DNA of 23,230 nt. Origin: Conidiobolus incongruus B7586 (taxonomy: Eukaryota > Entomophthoromycota > Entomophthoromycetes > Entomophthorales > Conidiobolaceae). Shown piece by piece: positions 1 to 10,426 of this stretch. A program made the position numbers and the translations under genes. The stretch is from NCBI GenBank assembly GCA_000697335.1, contig JNEM01009961.1:1-23230 (forward strand), given 5' to 3'. Numbering within the stretch: position 1 is the first letter of the stretch; every line of letters begins with the position of its first letter. Below the pieces are notes generated by a model. It made no database searches, was not told where the DNA came from, and saw nothing but the letters and a program-made list of their open reading frames with translations.

Positions 1-713
1 TTAAGGGAAATTAAGAGGGTTCACCAAATTGGGTGAAAATAGCTTACTGCAAATCAAGGTCTTCGAATAAAGTAAATATCTCACGCTCGTCACAACTCAA
101 TACGTTTTGTGAGTGTTACGAGAAAAACTTAGAGACTGGATACTTTTGAAAATGAAGATAGAAAGATTGGTTTATTGATTGGCTTGTGATGATCTTATAA
201 TAGGTTCAATTGTTGAGTTTGGGTGGCTATGAATAACTTCAGGTGGAAAGCACTAAGTTAGACTAGTTCATAAAATGAAGTACTTCCAATGTGACTTCTT
301 GCATTAGTGCAATAGTCAGAGTTTCTTGAGTGATGGACAAGATTATTCTTCATCAAATATTAATAAAACATTTCTATTAGATTTATTTAATTTTGCATTG
401 AACTAAATAGGAATGTTGGAATGCTGGTCATTCTATATCTTCTTGGCAATTATTTAATAGAGTGAATTTGATTATATAAAAGTTAAAAATTATTAAACGA
501 AAAAACAATTTTTAAATTAAATAGTCATATTTTAAATTATTGTTAATTTTGACTGCTTCATCAGTTAATAATTGACATTCATTATGTTTTGAATTATTAA
601 AAACAAATTCAAAAGATTCACAGATAATATTAAGATATAGTAACATAAAATTTAATTAGGTTAATAAAATTAATATAATATCTAGAATTATATCCATCTT
701 TAAAAAATATTAA

Positions 714-733
714 ATATATATATATATATATAT
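714..733. repeat. (AT)n microsatellite
   Basis: Ten perfect AT units. A simple-sequence repeat in a very AT-rich spacer; no function implied. Confidence 0.9.
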
Positions 734-795
734 TGTGTGAGAATGAAATTATATAACAATTATGAAGTTTTGATAATTATTAACTCAAAAATTTC

Positions 796-832
<37 letters not shown>
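796..832. repeat. (TAA)n microsatellite
   Basis: About twelve perfect TAA units, the longest trinucleotide run in the window. It is non-coding and likely length-polymorphic between strains. Confidence 0.95.
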
Positions 833-3044
833 CTTTCATATAGTTGTATTGTTTATTTGTTTACAAAAACAGTGACAAAATTCAAAAATTATACTTAGAA
901 TTTGAGCTATAAATAACTGACTTGAATATTTATTTTGAGTGTACTGTCCATATTAATGTTCATTCCTTCTCCAAAATATCTTTTCCAAATTCAATGTCAA
1001 GATTCAATTCATCCCATCAGTTACTAGCTTGACATATCTTCATTCTCGTTCTTGTATTCCTCTACTTATCAGTATTAAGTGAATAAGCTATTAATAAATT
1101 CTAATCTATTTATAAATTAATAATTTCAAAGATCTTCAAAGTTATTTTTATAAAGTGGATTAATCGACCATTCCTTTTTACTATATAAGCAAAATTCATC
1201 AATAATACCTAATACCTTTAATAACACTATATATAAGCATTCCAATAACTATATATTCATACCTTGAATATTTGATTTTTAAATATCGGTAATAAGGAAA
1301 ACTAAAAATTGACTAATCAAGAAGTCTCATCCAAAAATCAATAAATGATAAGATTGAAATTACTTCATATAGTAGTAAACTTTAATATCAGTATCTACCA
1401 GTGTATTATTCACTTGAATCAAAGTTTAACAATTTTAAGTCTCCTGATTTTTTTTGGATTTTTTGAATATATTATTATGACTATATTTAATTGAATATGT
1501 TATTGTCAAGAAATTGGAACGTTAAATTGTTGATATTTTTAAATTGTTAAGGTCGAGAAAAATGCTATATAATATTATTTAGTAAAATTTGATGTTGATG
1601 TTATATGATAAATTAGTGAGTTATTGTGATAAGCTATTTATATTAAGAATAAACCAATGATTAATGCAACTGTTTATATATTTCCTTAATTGTTCATTTA
1701 TAATAGCTATTTAGAAAATCGTCATTAACAAGTAATAAACATTGACTATAAATTGAAAACTTTAACAAGTATTTCAAATTCTCTCGATATACAATTTTTT
1801 CCAATAGAAAATTTCAAACCTCAAAATTATTATTTAAACTCCATAATCCTTAGACTAATATGCCAAATTGGATGAATTTATGCTTGGGTTCGGAATTCGT
1901 AACAAACTTTAACTCCTTAATTTCTCCACTGACTGCCAATTTAAATTCCAATATGCTATCACTATATATAATCAAAAGGGGCTCTTGTGGAGAATACTAT
2001 GATTAGGGCTTAAATTAACCAAACTCTGTAATTGTGGTGGTGATATTCTTATTGAATTGTAAGTATCGTTGTTATAGTTTGTTGAATATTTAAGGTTCTG
2101 GATTAGATATATTGAGTATTAAAGAATTGAGTCATAGTTATATCATAATCGAAATAAAGATATATTGATTTGTATAAATATAAATATTTATTATATTTGA
2201 ATGCATTTATATTAAAAATTAATACGTGGATTTACAATGCTACTGAGAGATGAGTCGGAATATTATGAATTCATAAGTAGAATATACTTATCTTTAAGAT
2301 TACTTTGATATATATATGGATTAATTTTTTATATTGTTATATTAATAGCATTTAATCTAGAATTATCGGATTAATAAATCAATTAAAGAATTATATATAT
2401 GTAAATATATAATAATAAAAATTCTAACAGGAAAGTTTGTCTATTTCAACGCGCAATATTTAATAACTTTATTATTTTTTTACTCCATGATATATTGAAT
2501 TGATTTGCGAAAACATTTAATTATTGATGGTAATTAAATATAATGTAATTAGGTATTATTTAAAGTCATTTTCATCCATGCATTGTTTGAATTTTTTATA
2601 TTATAATAATTTCATAATTTGTAAAATTACTGAAAATAATCTTATTTTAAACAAGTTTGAAATTTAATGTTAATAAAAACAATATTTGATGATTAATGAT
2701 TTTAATAAAAGGGATGGATATATATCTTTATTGGTAGCGTGTTTTATAAGGCAATTTAGCATTTTATCTATCAGTTCAATATTGTATAACAAATTGTAAA
2801 TCTTTTTCATTGCAGATATCAGGAGTAAGTTTAAATTCATTCTAATGCGCCTTCATGTTTTTTGTTTCAAAACAATTATATTGGTAAATTGTGAAAATAG
2901 TTTGTAAAGGAGTCTTACATGGTATATATATTTGTCATTCATTCCTACACGCTCTTTGGACTCAGGTATTTGAAACCGAAATCATCTAACCCTGATAAAT
3001 ATTGTCTGACATTTGAGACAACTTCATTGATCAGGGTCCTATCA

Positions 3045-3100
3045 TTATTCCAACGTCCCCTTTTTCATTTTCTCCTCCCTCCTCCCCCACCATTCCTCCT
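3045..3100 (+). promoter_or_regulatory. C/T-rich tract upstream of the bHLH gene
   Basis: From about 3045 the plus strand is almost pure pyrimidine, with runs such as CTCCTCCCTCCTCCCCC. This stands out sharply from the surrounding A/T-only sequence. Pyrimidine-rich stretches just upstream of start codons are common in fungal core promoters, and it ends about 120 bases before the ATG at 3219. That it is a promoter element is inferred from position and composition only. A short frame that reads through it encodes a proline run and is not convincing as a protein. Confidence 0.4.
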
Positions 3101-3218
3101 GGGTAGTAAAACCAGTTGCGGTGTGAACATCATATAAATGCTCTTTCCTCTGTTATTCCTTGATTTAATTAAAGTTTTCTGCTTTAGTTATATGATATTA
3201 TTGTAACTGGTTTCAAAC

Positions 3219-4139
3219 ATGGCAGAATCTAAAATCACCCCATCTACAACATCTAGCAATATTAAAGCAGCTCCTTTACCACTTCCTCAACATCTCGTCT
3301 CAAAGCCTATCACTATTAGTACAGTCCAACCCTTCTACTCTCAAAAATATTCTACAACGCTATCTGGTCACACCATTCATCCCATTGCTGAATGGCCAGA
3401 AAGTCATTCAACCGTTGAAGCTATTCGACCTCCTCCAGCTGAACCGGTGCATCCTCAACATCGCCAATCACTCCCTTCTATCTCTCAGCTTTTTGCCTCA
3501 CCTCCTACTTATCGCCGTCCCTCTCTTCCCGTCGTCTCAATGAATCGCGAACCCGTTAGAGGTCGTCCAGCTTCTTATCGCACCAATCAATTAGTTATGA
3601 ATCGCAGAAATTCGGAACAGCTACCAAGACAACCTCAACCTTATCCAATTATTTCCTACAATAGAAGAATGTCTCATGATGTTGGAAATCCTGCGTCTGA
3701 TGCAAGCTCTCATTCAGATAGCAACAGCCCCACACAAGCTGGAGGAGATGAAGAGACCAAGTTGAGTCATAAAATGGCCGAGAGGAAAAGAAGGAAAGAG
3801 ATGAAAGAATTATTTGATGTTTTAAGAATGGCCCTTCCTTCAAATGAAGGTCAATTGAAATCAAGTAAAGGAGAAGTATTGATCCAAGCTATACAATTCA
3901 TCGATACCATGAAAAATACGCATCTACATCTTACTCAACAGGTTAAGTTTTTGAGATCTGAGTTGATGAGAATGAATCAAGTGATTGCGAATCAACAGAG
4001 GCAGCAGCAGCAGTTCCAACAAATACATCAACAACAGGCACAACAGCAGCAAAAGACGAAAAGCCCAACATCATTAACACCCCATTCGAGTACATTCGAC
4101 CCATCATACAATTCTCTAGAGAGGCCTGTGAGTAAATAA
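3219..4139 (+). CDS. Esc1-like bHLH transcription factor
   Basis: Single-exon gene for 306 residues, predicted to act in the nucleus as a dimeric E-box-binding regulator. The bHLH domain spans about 181-240. The basic segment HKMAERKRRKEMKELFDVL carries His184, Glu188 and Arg192, the H-E-R set that in class B bHLH proteins reads CACGTG-type E-boxes. Helix 1 ends at ALPSNEG, the loop follows, and helix 2 runs from about 218 to 233. Helix 2 continues into a heptad-like LTQQVKFLRSELMRM segment (238-252), a possible zipper extension. The first 175 residues are Pro/Ser-rich and low in complexity, containing LPSISQLFASPP. A glutamine-rich tail covers about 259-278. The basic region resembles S. pombe Esc1 and its relatives in early fungi (from memory). 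The start is the first ATG of the frame after AT-rich leader; a 5'UTR intron is possible but not resolved. Targets are unknown. It is convergent with the mL58 gene. Confidence 0.85.
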   Translation: MAESKITPSTTSSNIKAAPLPLPQHLVSKPITISTVQPFYSQKYSTTLSGHTIHPIAEWPESHSTVEAIRPPPAEPVHPQHRQSLPSISQLFASPPTYRRPSLPVVSMNREPVRGRPASYRTNQLVMNRRNSEQLPRQPQPYPIISYNRRMSHDVGNPASDASSHSDSNSPTQAGGDEETKLSHKMAERKRRKEMKELFDVLRMALPSNEGQLKSSKGEVLIQAIQFIDTMKNTHLHLTQQVKFLRSELMRMNQVIANQQRQQQQFQQIHQQQAQQQQKTKSPTSLTPHSSTFDPSYNSLERPVSK

Positions 4140-4487
4140 GTATCATTGTCATCATCATCAAGCCAAACTAATTAATTAAAATTGAATGAAAATATCATTT
4201 AAAATCAATAAAAGATTTAAAAATTGACAAATTTTATACAAAATATAAAAATAAAATATAATTGAAACCACTAATTCTCTCTCTAAACTATTTCACTCCT
4301 TACTTATAAGTTACTCCTCCTTTAATAACATTATTTTTATTTTAATAAAATTTAAATAATTTTTTGAAATAATTATCATCTGAACAGATTATTTTAATAA
4401 ATTTAATAAAAAAAATTTAAATTAATATATTATATTTGATACAAAATAAATAGATTTAATTATAACTTTTTAAATAAAAATAATTTA
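4140..4487. other. Convergent 3' intergenic region
   Basis: 348 bases between the stops of the bHLH gene (+) and the mL58 gene (-). It is nearly pure A/T and must hold both transcript ends. AATAAA occurs at 4207-4212, about 70 bases after the bHLH stop, but such words arise by chance in this composition. No gene seen. Confidence 0.6.
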
Positions 4488-4955
4488 TTACCATTGAGCG
4501 CGTCTTCTTTGACGATTAACATAAATTAATTGACGTTTATAACCCCATCTATTCCATTGTTCAGTCTTTTTCTCCATTAACTGATCCATATACCATTGGG
4601 GAGCTGGTGCTTGCATAGTGACAAAGGTGGGGGAGCAATCGAACTTTTTAGCTAACTTAGAACGAGTCCAAGTCACGGGATCTTCTTCTCTCAACCTCCT
4701 CATCTCTTGAATCTGTTCCTCTGTAAGGTGATACTTTTTAGGACCTGGAAGGGTTTTGCGGATGGGGGGAGGTAGATCTTCAACTTTGATGGGGTCAACA
4801 GATCTAGGGACGCGACTGATAAACTTGCTACCGTCGTCTAATTTTTCAGTATAATATATGGTGGCTTTTTGAACGGTTGAACGGAAGCGAACTAGTTGAT
4901 GATTGATGGAGGAACGAGCAACATTAGGGGTAAAATTCTTTAACAAATGTAACAT
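4488..4955 (-). CDS. Mitochondrial large-subunit ribosomal protein mL58 (MRPL20 family)
   Basis: Intron-less gene for 155 residues. The product is a structural protein of the mitochondrial large ribosomal subunit, from a family known in fungi (yeast Mrpl20, which is somewhat longer). The N-terminus, about residues 1-27 (MLHLLKNF...RFRST), is basic, hydroxylated and free of acidic residues, as expected of a mitochondrial import presequence. The conserved core is HLTEEQIQEMRRLREEDP (76-93) followed by WTRSKLAKKFDCSPTFV (96-112). This is the family's helix plus helix-turn-helix-like segment. The C-terminus is basic and aromatic (WNRWGYKRQ, RQRRRAQW), consistent with rRNA contact. Start: the ATG at 4955 is the only one giving the presequence. 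The 5' flank is AT-rich with no evident motif. I am confident of the family; the exact subunit name follows yeast nomenclature. Confidence 0.88.
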   Translation of the reverse strand: MLHLLKNFTPNVARSSINHQLVRFRSTVQKATIYYTEKLDDGSKFISRVPRSVDPIKVEDLPPPIRKTLPGPKKYHLTEEQIQEMRRLREEDPVTWTRSKLAKKFDCSPTFVTMQAPAPQWYMDQLMEKKTEQWNRWGYKRQLIYVNRQRRRAQW

Positions 4956-6173
4956 TTTGAATATTTAAATTAAAGATTAAAAATAATAAATCAAAAATAA
5001 TATTATTGAATGATTTAATATTTTTCTATATGTTGAATTTAATTTATATAATTTATTATTTCTATTAAATTAAATTTGATATTATTTGGGAATTAAATAA
5101 ATATTTATAATTTATTTATTTTAAACCAATTTGTGGGATTATAGCTCAATCGATTTATTAAACTTTCATTATTTAATTTTTTATAACTCAAAATTGGATG
5201 ATGGATTTATTTCAAAAAATGATGATATATAATCCATAATCAACTATACTTTGGTTGATTATATTTTATATAGTTTATCATTACAAATAATTTGGAGAGA
5301 AAGGAATAGGTTGAAAATATTCAAATGTGAAAATATAAAGATATACTAGTAATATTTATAATACAAAAATTAAAAATAACTTTAATATAGATTTGATCTA
5401 AATTATTTATTACTATACAAATTAGATAATGGCAAAATTTTAAAACTGAAATTAAATAAAATTTTTAATATTTAGTATAGATAAATAAATATATAATATA
5501 TAATTAATATATCGTTTTATTATTAATAATTCTTTGTTATATTTTTGGTAAATTTCTAGTATTTAAAATTCAGTACTTTTTATTAGACTGAAATATTAAT
5601 GCTTTATAAACCAATTAAATTTTACAGGAATTTTCTTCCATAAAAGTATATTTTTTAATTGTTTAAAGCAATTATAATCACATAGATTATAATTTAGTGA
5701 ATATACTAGACATGGTAGTTTTTCTAATTTTTTTATATAAATTTTTTTATAATTATAACTTTGTGTATTATATGATCATTATGCAAATTTATAGGTAACT
5801 TTAATTTTTAATAAAAGTGTTAATTAGAAATAATTTTATTAAAAAAATATAAACTAATTAATAATTAATTTATCTATAAAATTATATAAAAATCTATATT
5901 CTATTATTAACTACTCTAATAGTTAATATTGGTTTATAAACAAAATATCTATTTATTAAAATTTATATAAAAAGTTGTTTTTACTTAACCTAATATTTTT
6001 TTAATCAAAGGTTTATAAAAAAAGTATTTATAATTTATCAATTATAAAAATTTAATATTAAAATCTCTATAAGTATAATTTAATATGTTTTATTTAATTA
6101 TAATTACTCTGGTTATTTAAGCTTTTATTAAATTATAAGGTATCTATTTTATATATTTGTTGATTAAGTTTAA

Positions 6174-6215
6174 ATATATACATATACATATATATATATA
6201 TATATATATAATATA
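6174..6215. repeat. (AT)n microsatellite with interruptions
   Basis: Alternating A/T run broken by two C-containing units at its left end (ATACATATACAT, then pure AT). Simple repeat in non-coding DNA. Confidence 0.9.
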
Positions 6216-7204
6216 CTTATATAATTAATATTAAAACACATAAATAATTCTCTAATTGAAATAAAACAATATTTTCTGATACATTTTTTACTTTATTATT
6301 AAAAAACAAAGTAATAATAAAAATTAATCTTTTAAATTTTAATAAATTTTAAATAATATCCATTTTAACTTTAAAATAATAAATTTAAAATTCAATGTTA
6401 GTTTAGGATGCATATTATTTTTATAAGCTTTTTACAAATCTTAAAATATTTTAGAGAGTTTATGGGTAAGTTTTAATAATTTTAAAGTAAAAGCTTTTTG
6501 AAAAAACCAATAATATAATTAAGAATTAAATATTAAAAATTTGCAACTATTTTTTTTCTTAGCTGATAATAATTATAATAATTATTAAAATTAAAATTAA
6601 AGCTTGATTGTCTCTTAATAATGTAGTTGACACAAAAAACTTGATTACTTTGATTAAAGATATGAATATCATTAATTTTACCTATAATAAAATATTGGAT
6701 CTTTGTTAATTTATAATATAGTGTATATTTATGTATTAATACTTGGTCAAAGATTTATTACATTGGATTTGAATCACTGGTCATATTTTAAATAGCTATA
6801 CTTATATAATTATTGGATGCATAACTTAGATTAGTCAGTATATAATATGTTACCTTTAAATCAATTAATATATAGGAAATTTACTAATATAAACTTAATT
6901 CTGATTAAAAATCAATTTTATATACGTCTATATGGTATACATACTCTAATTTGGAATAATCAGAATTGTATACAAATTGACTAAAATCAAAATAAACTAG
7001 TTAGAAATAAGTGATATTAAACTTTAATATATACCCTTGATATATTAAAAGGTAATATCTATTTATTTGTAATATACTTATTTACATTCAAATATTTTTA
7101 TTAAATTTGAAATATTATTCAAATGAGCAAAAATTGATAATTATCAATCAAAAAAAATTGTTATTTTGAAAGATATTAATAGTAGAGATACTAAGATTGT
7201 TATA

Positions 7205-7227
7205 TTATTATTATTATTATTATTATT
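7205..7227. repeat. (TTA)n microsatellite
   Basis: Seven to eight TTA units about 140 bases beyond the end of the decayed reductase gene. Confidence 0.9.
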
Positions 7228-7369
7228 CTCAAATATAGTTATATCAGTTCAAAATAGCCAAAATAGTAAAAATTTGATAAAAATATATGAATATTTTGAC
7301 ATAATATGATTGTAATCAATTCACAACTAAATAAAAAATCATTATATTATAGAATAGTCAATTACCAAT

Positions 7370-8434
7370 TTAAACAAACTGTTTAGCAGTATCCAAAAGA
7401 GTCTGCTCAAAAGGAATAAAATCAATACCCAAATCTCTTAGCTTTTGAGCAGTCGATAGTTCTCAATTCCTTGGGATCTTCATCCTCTTGACTGGGAAAT
7501 TGGATATTGGGGAAATGTTTCTTGAGTATATTAATGACTTGACTCCAAGTGACTGATGCTGAACATAGAGGGTATCTGCCATTAGCTTGTGGTTTATCGA
7601 GTGCTAGAATGTGTGCCTTGGCTACATCTCGAACGTCAATGATGGTTAAATTACCTGTTGGAATTAGATTAGTTATATAAGGATATTAAGTAATATATGT
7701 TTTCTAATTACCAGATGGATAAGAATTCGCCTTAGCACTAACGTAAGGCTCTACATACTTATTATTCTGGTAAGGTGATGTGCTTTCAGCTTCAAAATTA
7801 GTATATGGACTCAAGATAAGAGTAGGGTTCATAGTGATACCTCTAAATCTGTTCTTGTGCTTTTCAATAATTCCCAAAAGAGTCTCTCGGCCTTAACATT
7901 GAAGAATGAGTAAGGATCCTGCTCGGGGGTCTGAATAGGATTCTAATCGTATTCAGTGTACACTTTGGGGGAGGGGAGCTGGAAGTGGGTATACAGTTTT
8001 CAACGTCGAGGTTAAAATTATGGTTTTGACGGTTTGAGATTTGACATAGGAGTTTAACAAATTTTGTAGGCATATTGATTCATATAAGATTATAGAGTAT
8101 TGATCAGCGAATATTTTGATGTTACCATTGACTGCTGGCTTGTACATACTATTCTCATAATTGTTATTTGGGCCAAAAATAACGGGAGTAGCAGTGTGGA
8201 AAACAGCTTCAACTTGAGAAATAGGCTGATCCAAAGATACTGGGGTAAGTCCGCACTGACCAATTCCAAATGACTTGGATACTTTTGCTGGAGCTTGTGC
8301 AATTTACCTACTTTGTTAGAATCTTGAGAATTTATGAAAGTGATGATGTGATAATAATTTTCGAGTAATTGGTTGATTAATCAAAAGGTCAAGTAGCCAT
8401 TACCTCCAGTTATTAATACTTTTGTGAGTTCCAT
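7370..8434 (-). pseudogene. Decayed NAD(P)-dependent reductase (dihydroflavonol-reductase-like SDR)
   Basis: Relic of an extended short-chain dehydrogenase, recognised by alignment to the copy at 10427-11500. Recognisable in order: Rossmann start KVLITGGNGYL after the ATG at 8434; HTATPVIFGPN; KPAVNG; VKTIILTSTL; NPTLILSPYTNFE; NLTIIDVRDVAKAHILAL; VTWSQVINILKKHFP; and the tail DFIPFEQTLLDTAKQF with a stop at 7370. Breaks: TGA shortly after the Rossmann motif; frame shifts before HTATP, after TSTL, after the ERLFWE segment and near DCSKA; and no usable AG acceptor where intron 1 should end (donor after 8126). The YxxSK catalytic motif of the family reads YSFFN, so the lysine is lost. Intron 2 (7655-7711) keeps good splice sites at the same place and phase as in the sister gene. 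Members reduce ketones or aldehydes with NADPH; no protein is expected here. Confidence 0.85.
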
Positions 8435-10426
8435 ATTTACAAAGTTTGAAATATTCATTTTGAATTATTTGTCAATGTTATTTTAGTTAATGTTGGTTTC
8501 TATTACAAGTTTATATATCTAATTCAAATACTCCAATAAAAATAATAATAATTATTATATCCGTGTTACAATGTCATAGTTTCCTAAAATTTAATATTTT
8601 AATGCTTTGAATTTTATTAAAATGTATATTTAGATATCAGTTAGTCGATGATCGAGACAAAATTTGTAATAAAAGAATTCTCATATTGAACACTAATTAT
8701 TTCTCCATATTCTAATATTTTATCAATTTTATATTTATTTCACTTAACTCATAATTAAAACTAGAATATTAAATTTATTATATAATTTCAACTTTAGGTT
8801 AATAATCTTTTATAGGAACATTGTTGAGTATTAATAGAATTGTATTATAATGGGTAAGTTAGCTATATCATGATAACAGGCTATACAAAACAAAATATTC
8901 AAATAAATTTTCTCATGTGTTTAATCATTCAATGATTATAATTTTTGACAAATTTCTATTACAATATTATTAAGACTTTTTATTGAATATATCTATTAAA
9001 GTATTGAGCTTATTATTGTTGTTTGGATATAATCGTACATTAATTTAATTAATATGAATCATAATATATATATATTATTTAAATAGAAAAATTTATATAT
9101 TTTTGGTTAATTTTTCAATAATAAATAGAATAATTTAATATTTATTAGTAAAAAATTAACTGATAATAATCCAAGTAGCAACCCTTTGATTATAATTAGA
9201 TTTGACTTTAGATTATGATTAAGCAAGATGTTTTCACATTTCTGAATTATTGTATTAGGACGTTGAAAAACTTCAATTGGATTTTTACAATATGCATTCA
9301 TGTCTATCAAGTATCCATCACTATATTATTTGTTAAAAAAGATAAGAGTAACCCAAAGAATTCAACAAAAATGATAAACGCCTTCAGATATAGAAATAAA
9401 TTCTACCTTATCAATAATATGGAACCCGGACTGCTAAATAAAACAAGTTTACATAATTACTGTGAAAAGATAGGAGCATTACAACGTCCCCATTAATCAC
9501 TATTTATTAAAATATCCATAGATTGATCTTAGTTTATGATAATAAATAATTATTTCATAGAATACTATCAAAATGACACTATAATATATTTTGTATTTTA
9601 CATAATTAAAATTTAATATTAATTGAAATAATTTTTTAATCTTTTTTAATATGATATATCAAAAATTAAAACTTTTATTGATTGATTAATTTGATTTAAA
9701 AATTCAAAAAAATAATAATATATATTATAAATATTAGTCATTATATTAATATAATAATTAATGATTTAATATTGATTTGACTTAATTACAATTATCTAAC
9801 CCATAAAAATTATTATTATATTATAATGTATATTAGTAAGAAACAAACCTAGTCATCAAGATCAATGAATTAATATATATTGATAATGAGTTTAACTTAT
9901 AATTTCATTATTTTATCATTATAATAAGATTGATTTTTAGTGATCAAAATAAAAATATTTAGTATTACAATCGATGAATTCATAAAGTTATTTTGAATCA
10001 AAATATAATTTCTTTTAATCATATTCAATTTAAATCAATTTAAATTTTCAAAAAAAAAATACAATATTAAATTTTATACATTAAATTATTATCAAATTGA
10101 TCATAATTCTATCAATTTTTAATCTTATTTTGATACTTTTAAAGAATTGTACATATATTTTTGAAGGATTTATCTAATATTAAATTACTTTGATTACTCT
10201 AATCATATTAATATTGGTTGAACATGAATATTTAGCTCAATCTCTAAGCCTTAAAAATAGACATGTTTTGTATCAACATTATAATCTTGAAGAAATTTAA
10301 ATTAATTTAATGCTTGTTAATAGAAAATTTGATATTATAGACTTGGTAACACAATTGGATTATTTTTAAAAGGAATTGCATCTGTTTCAATTTATTTATG
10401 TTTTTAATATAGCATATATAGTCTCA
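8435..10426. other. Spacer between the two reductase relics
   Basis: About 2 kb, mostly A/T-only sequence. The part next to 8435 was presumably the promoter of the decayed reductase gene. Around 9180-9500 the composition is slightly less extreme and an open frame occurs (listed separately). Nothing else is recognisable, and I see no obvious terminal repeats that would explain how the two reductase copies came to be separated. Confidence 0.6.
9215..9496 (+). other. Unrecognised 93-codon open frame, probably not a gene
   Basis: Frame from an ATG at 9215 to TAA. The first part is hydrophobic (WIFTICIHVYQVSITILFV, a possible membrane segment), followed by a basic, polar C-terminus. I recognise no family. 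It lies in a patch with slightly higher G+C inside a gene-poor spacer, and another frame overlaps its start on the opposite strand. Neither has supporting splice sites or a clear upstream region. It could be a chance frame, a small species-specific gene, or a scrap of a decayed one. Confidence 0.15.

Larger units (their letters stand above)
1..3044. other. AT-rich spacer without a recognisable gene
   Basis: No long open frame on either strand and no protein I recognise. The first ~340 bases and short patches near 960-1080 and 1860-2050 are somewhat less AT-rich than the rest and could be transcript ends or decayed sequence, but I cannot read a gene in them. Two microsatellites lie at 714-733 and 796-832. 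The 3' part (about 2800-3044) may include the promoter or 5' leader of the bHLH gene. It holds several splice-site-like words, none of which I can pair with confidence. Confidence 0.6.
4956..7369. other. AT-rich spacer without a recognisable gene
   Basis: About 2.4 kb made almost entirely of A/T runs, dense in stops in all frames. I see no protein, tRNA or mobile element. It holds (AT)n at 6174-6215 and (TTA)n at 7205-7227. The left end must include the promoter of the mL58 gene and the right end the 3' flank of the decayed reductase gene. Confidence 0.65.

Noticed and set aside
2919-3137. 72-codon frame upstream of the bHLH gene
   Set aside because: It is open mainly because it crosses the C/T-rich tract (a proline run). 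No family, no matching splice into the bHLH frame and unlikely residue composition.
5135-5154. tRNA-like 5' end (GGGATTATAGCTCAATCGAT)
   Set aside because: It resembles an acceptor/D-arm start, but no anticodon arm, T-loop GTTCRANNC or matching 3' acceptor strand follows. Downstream sequence is A/T-only.
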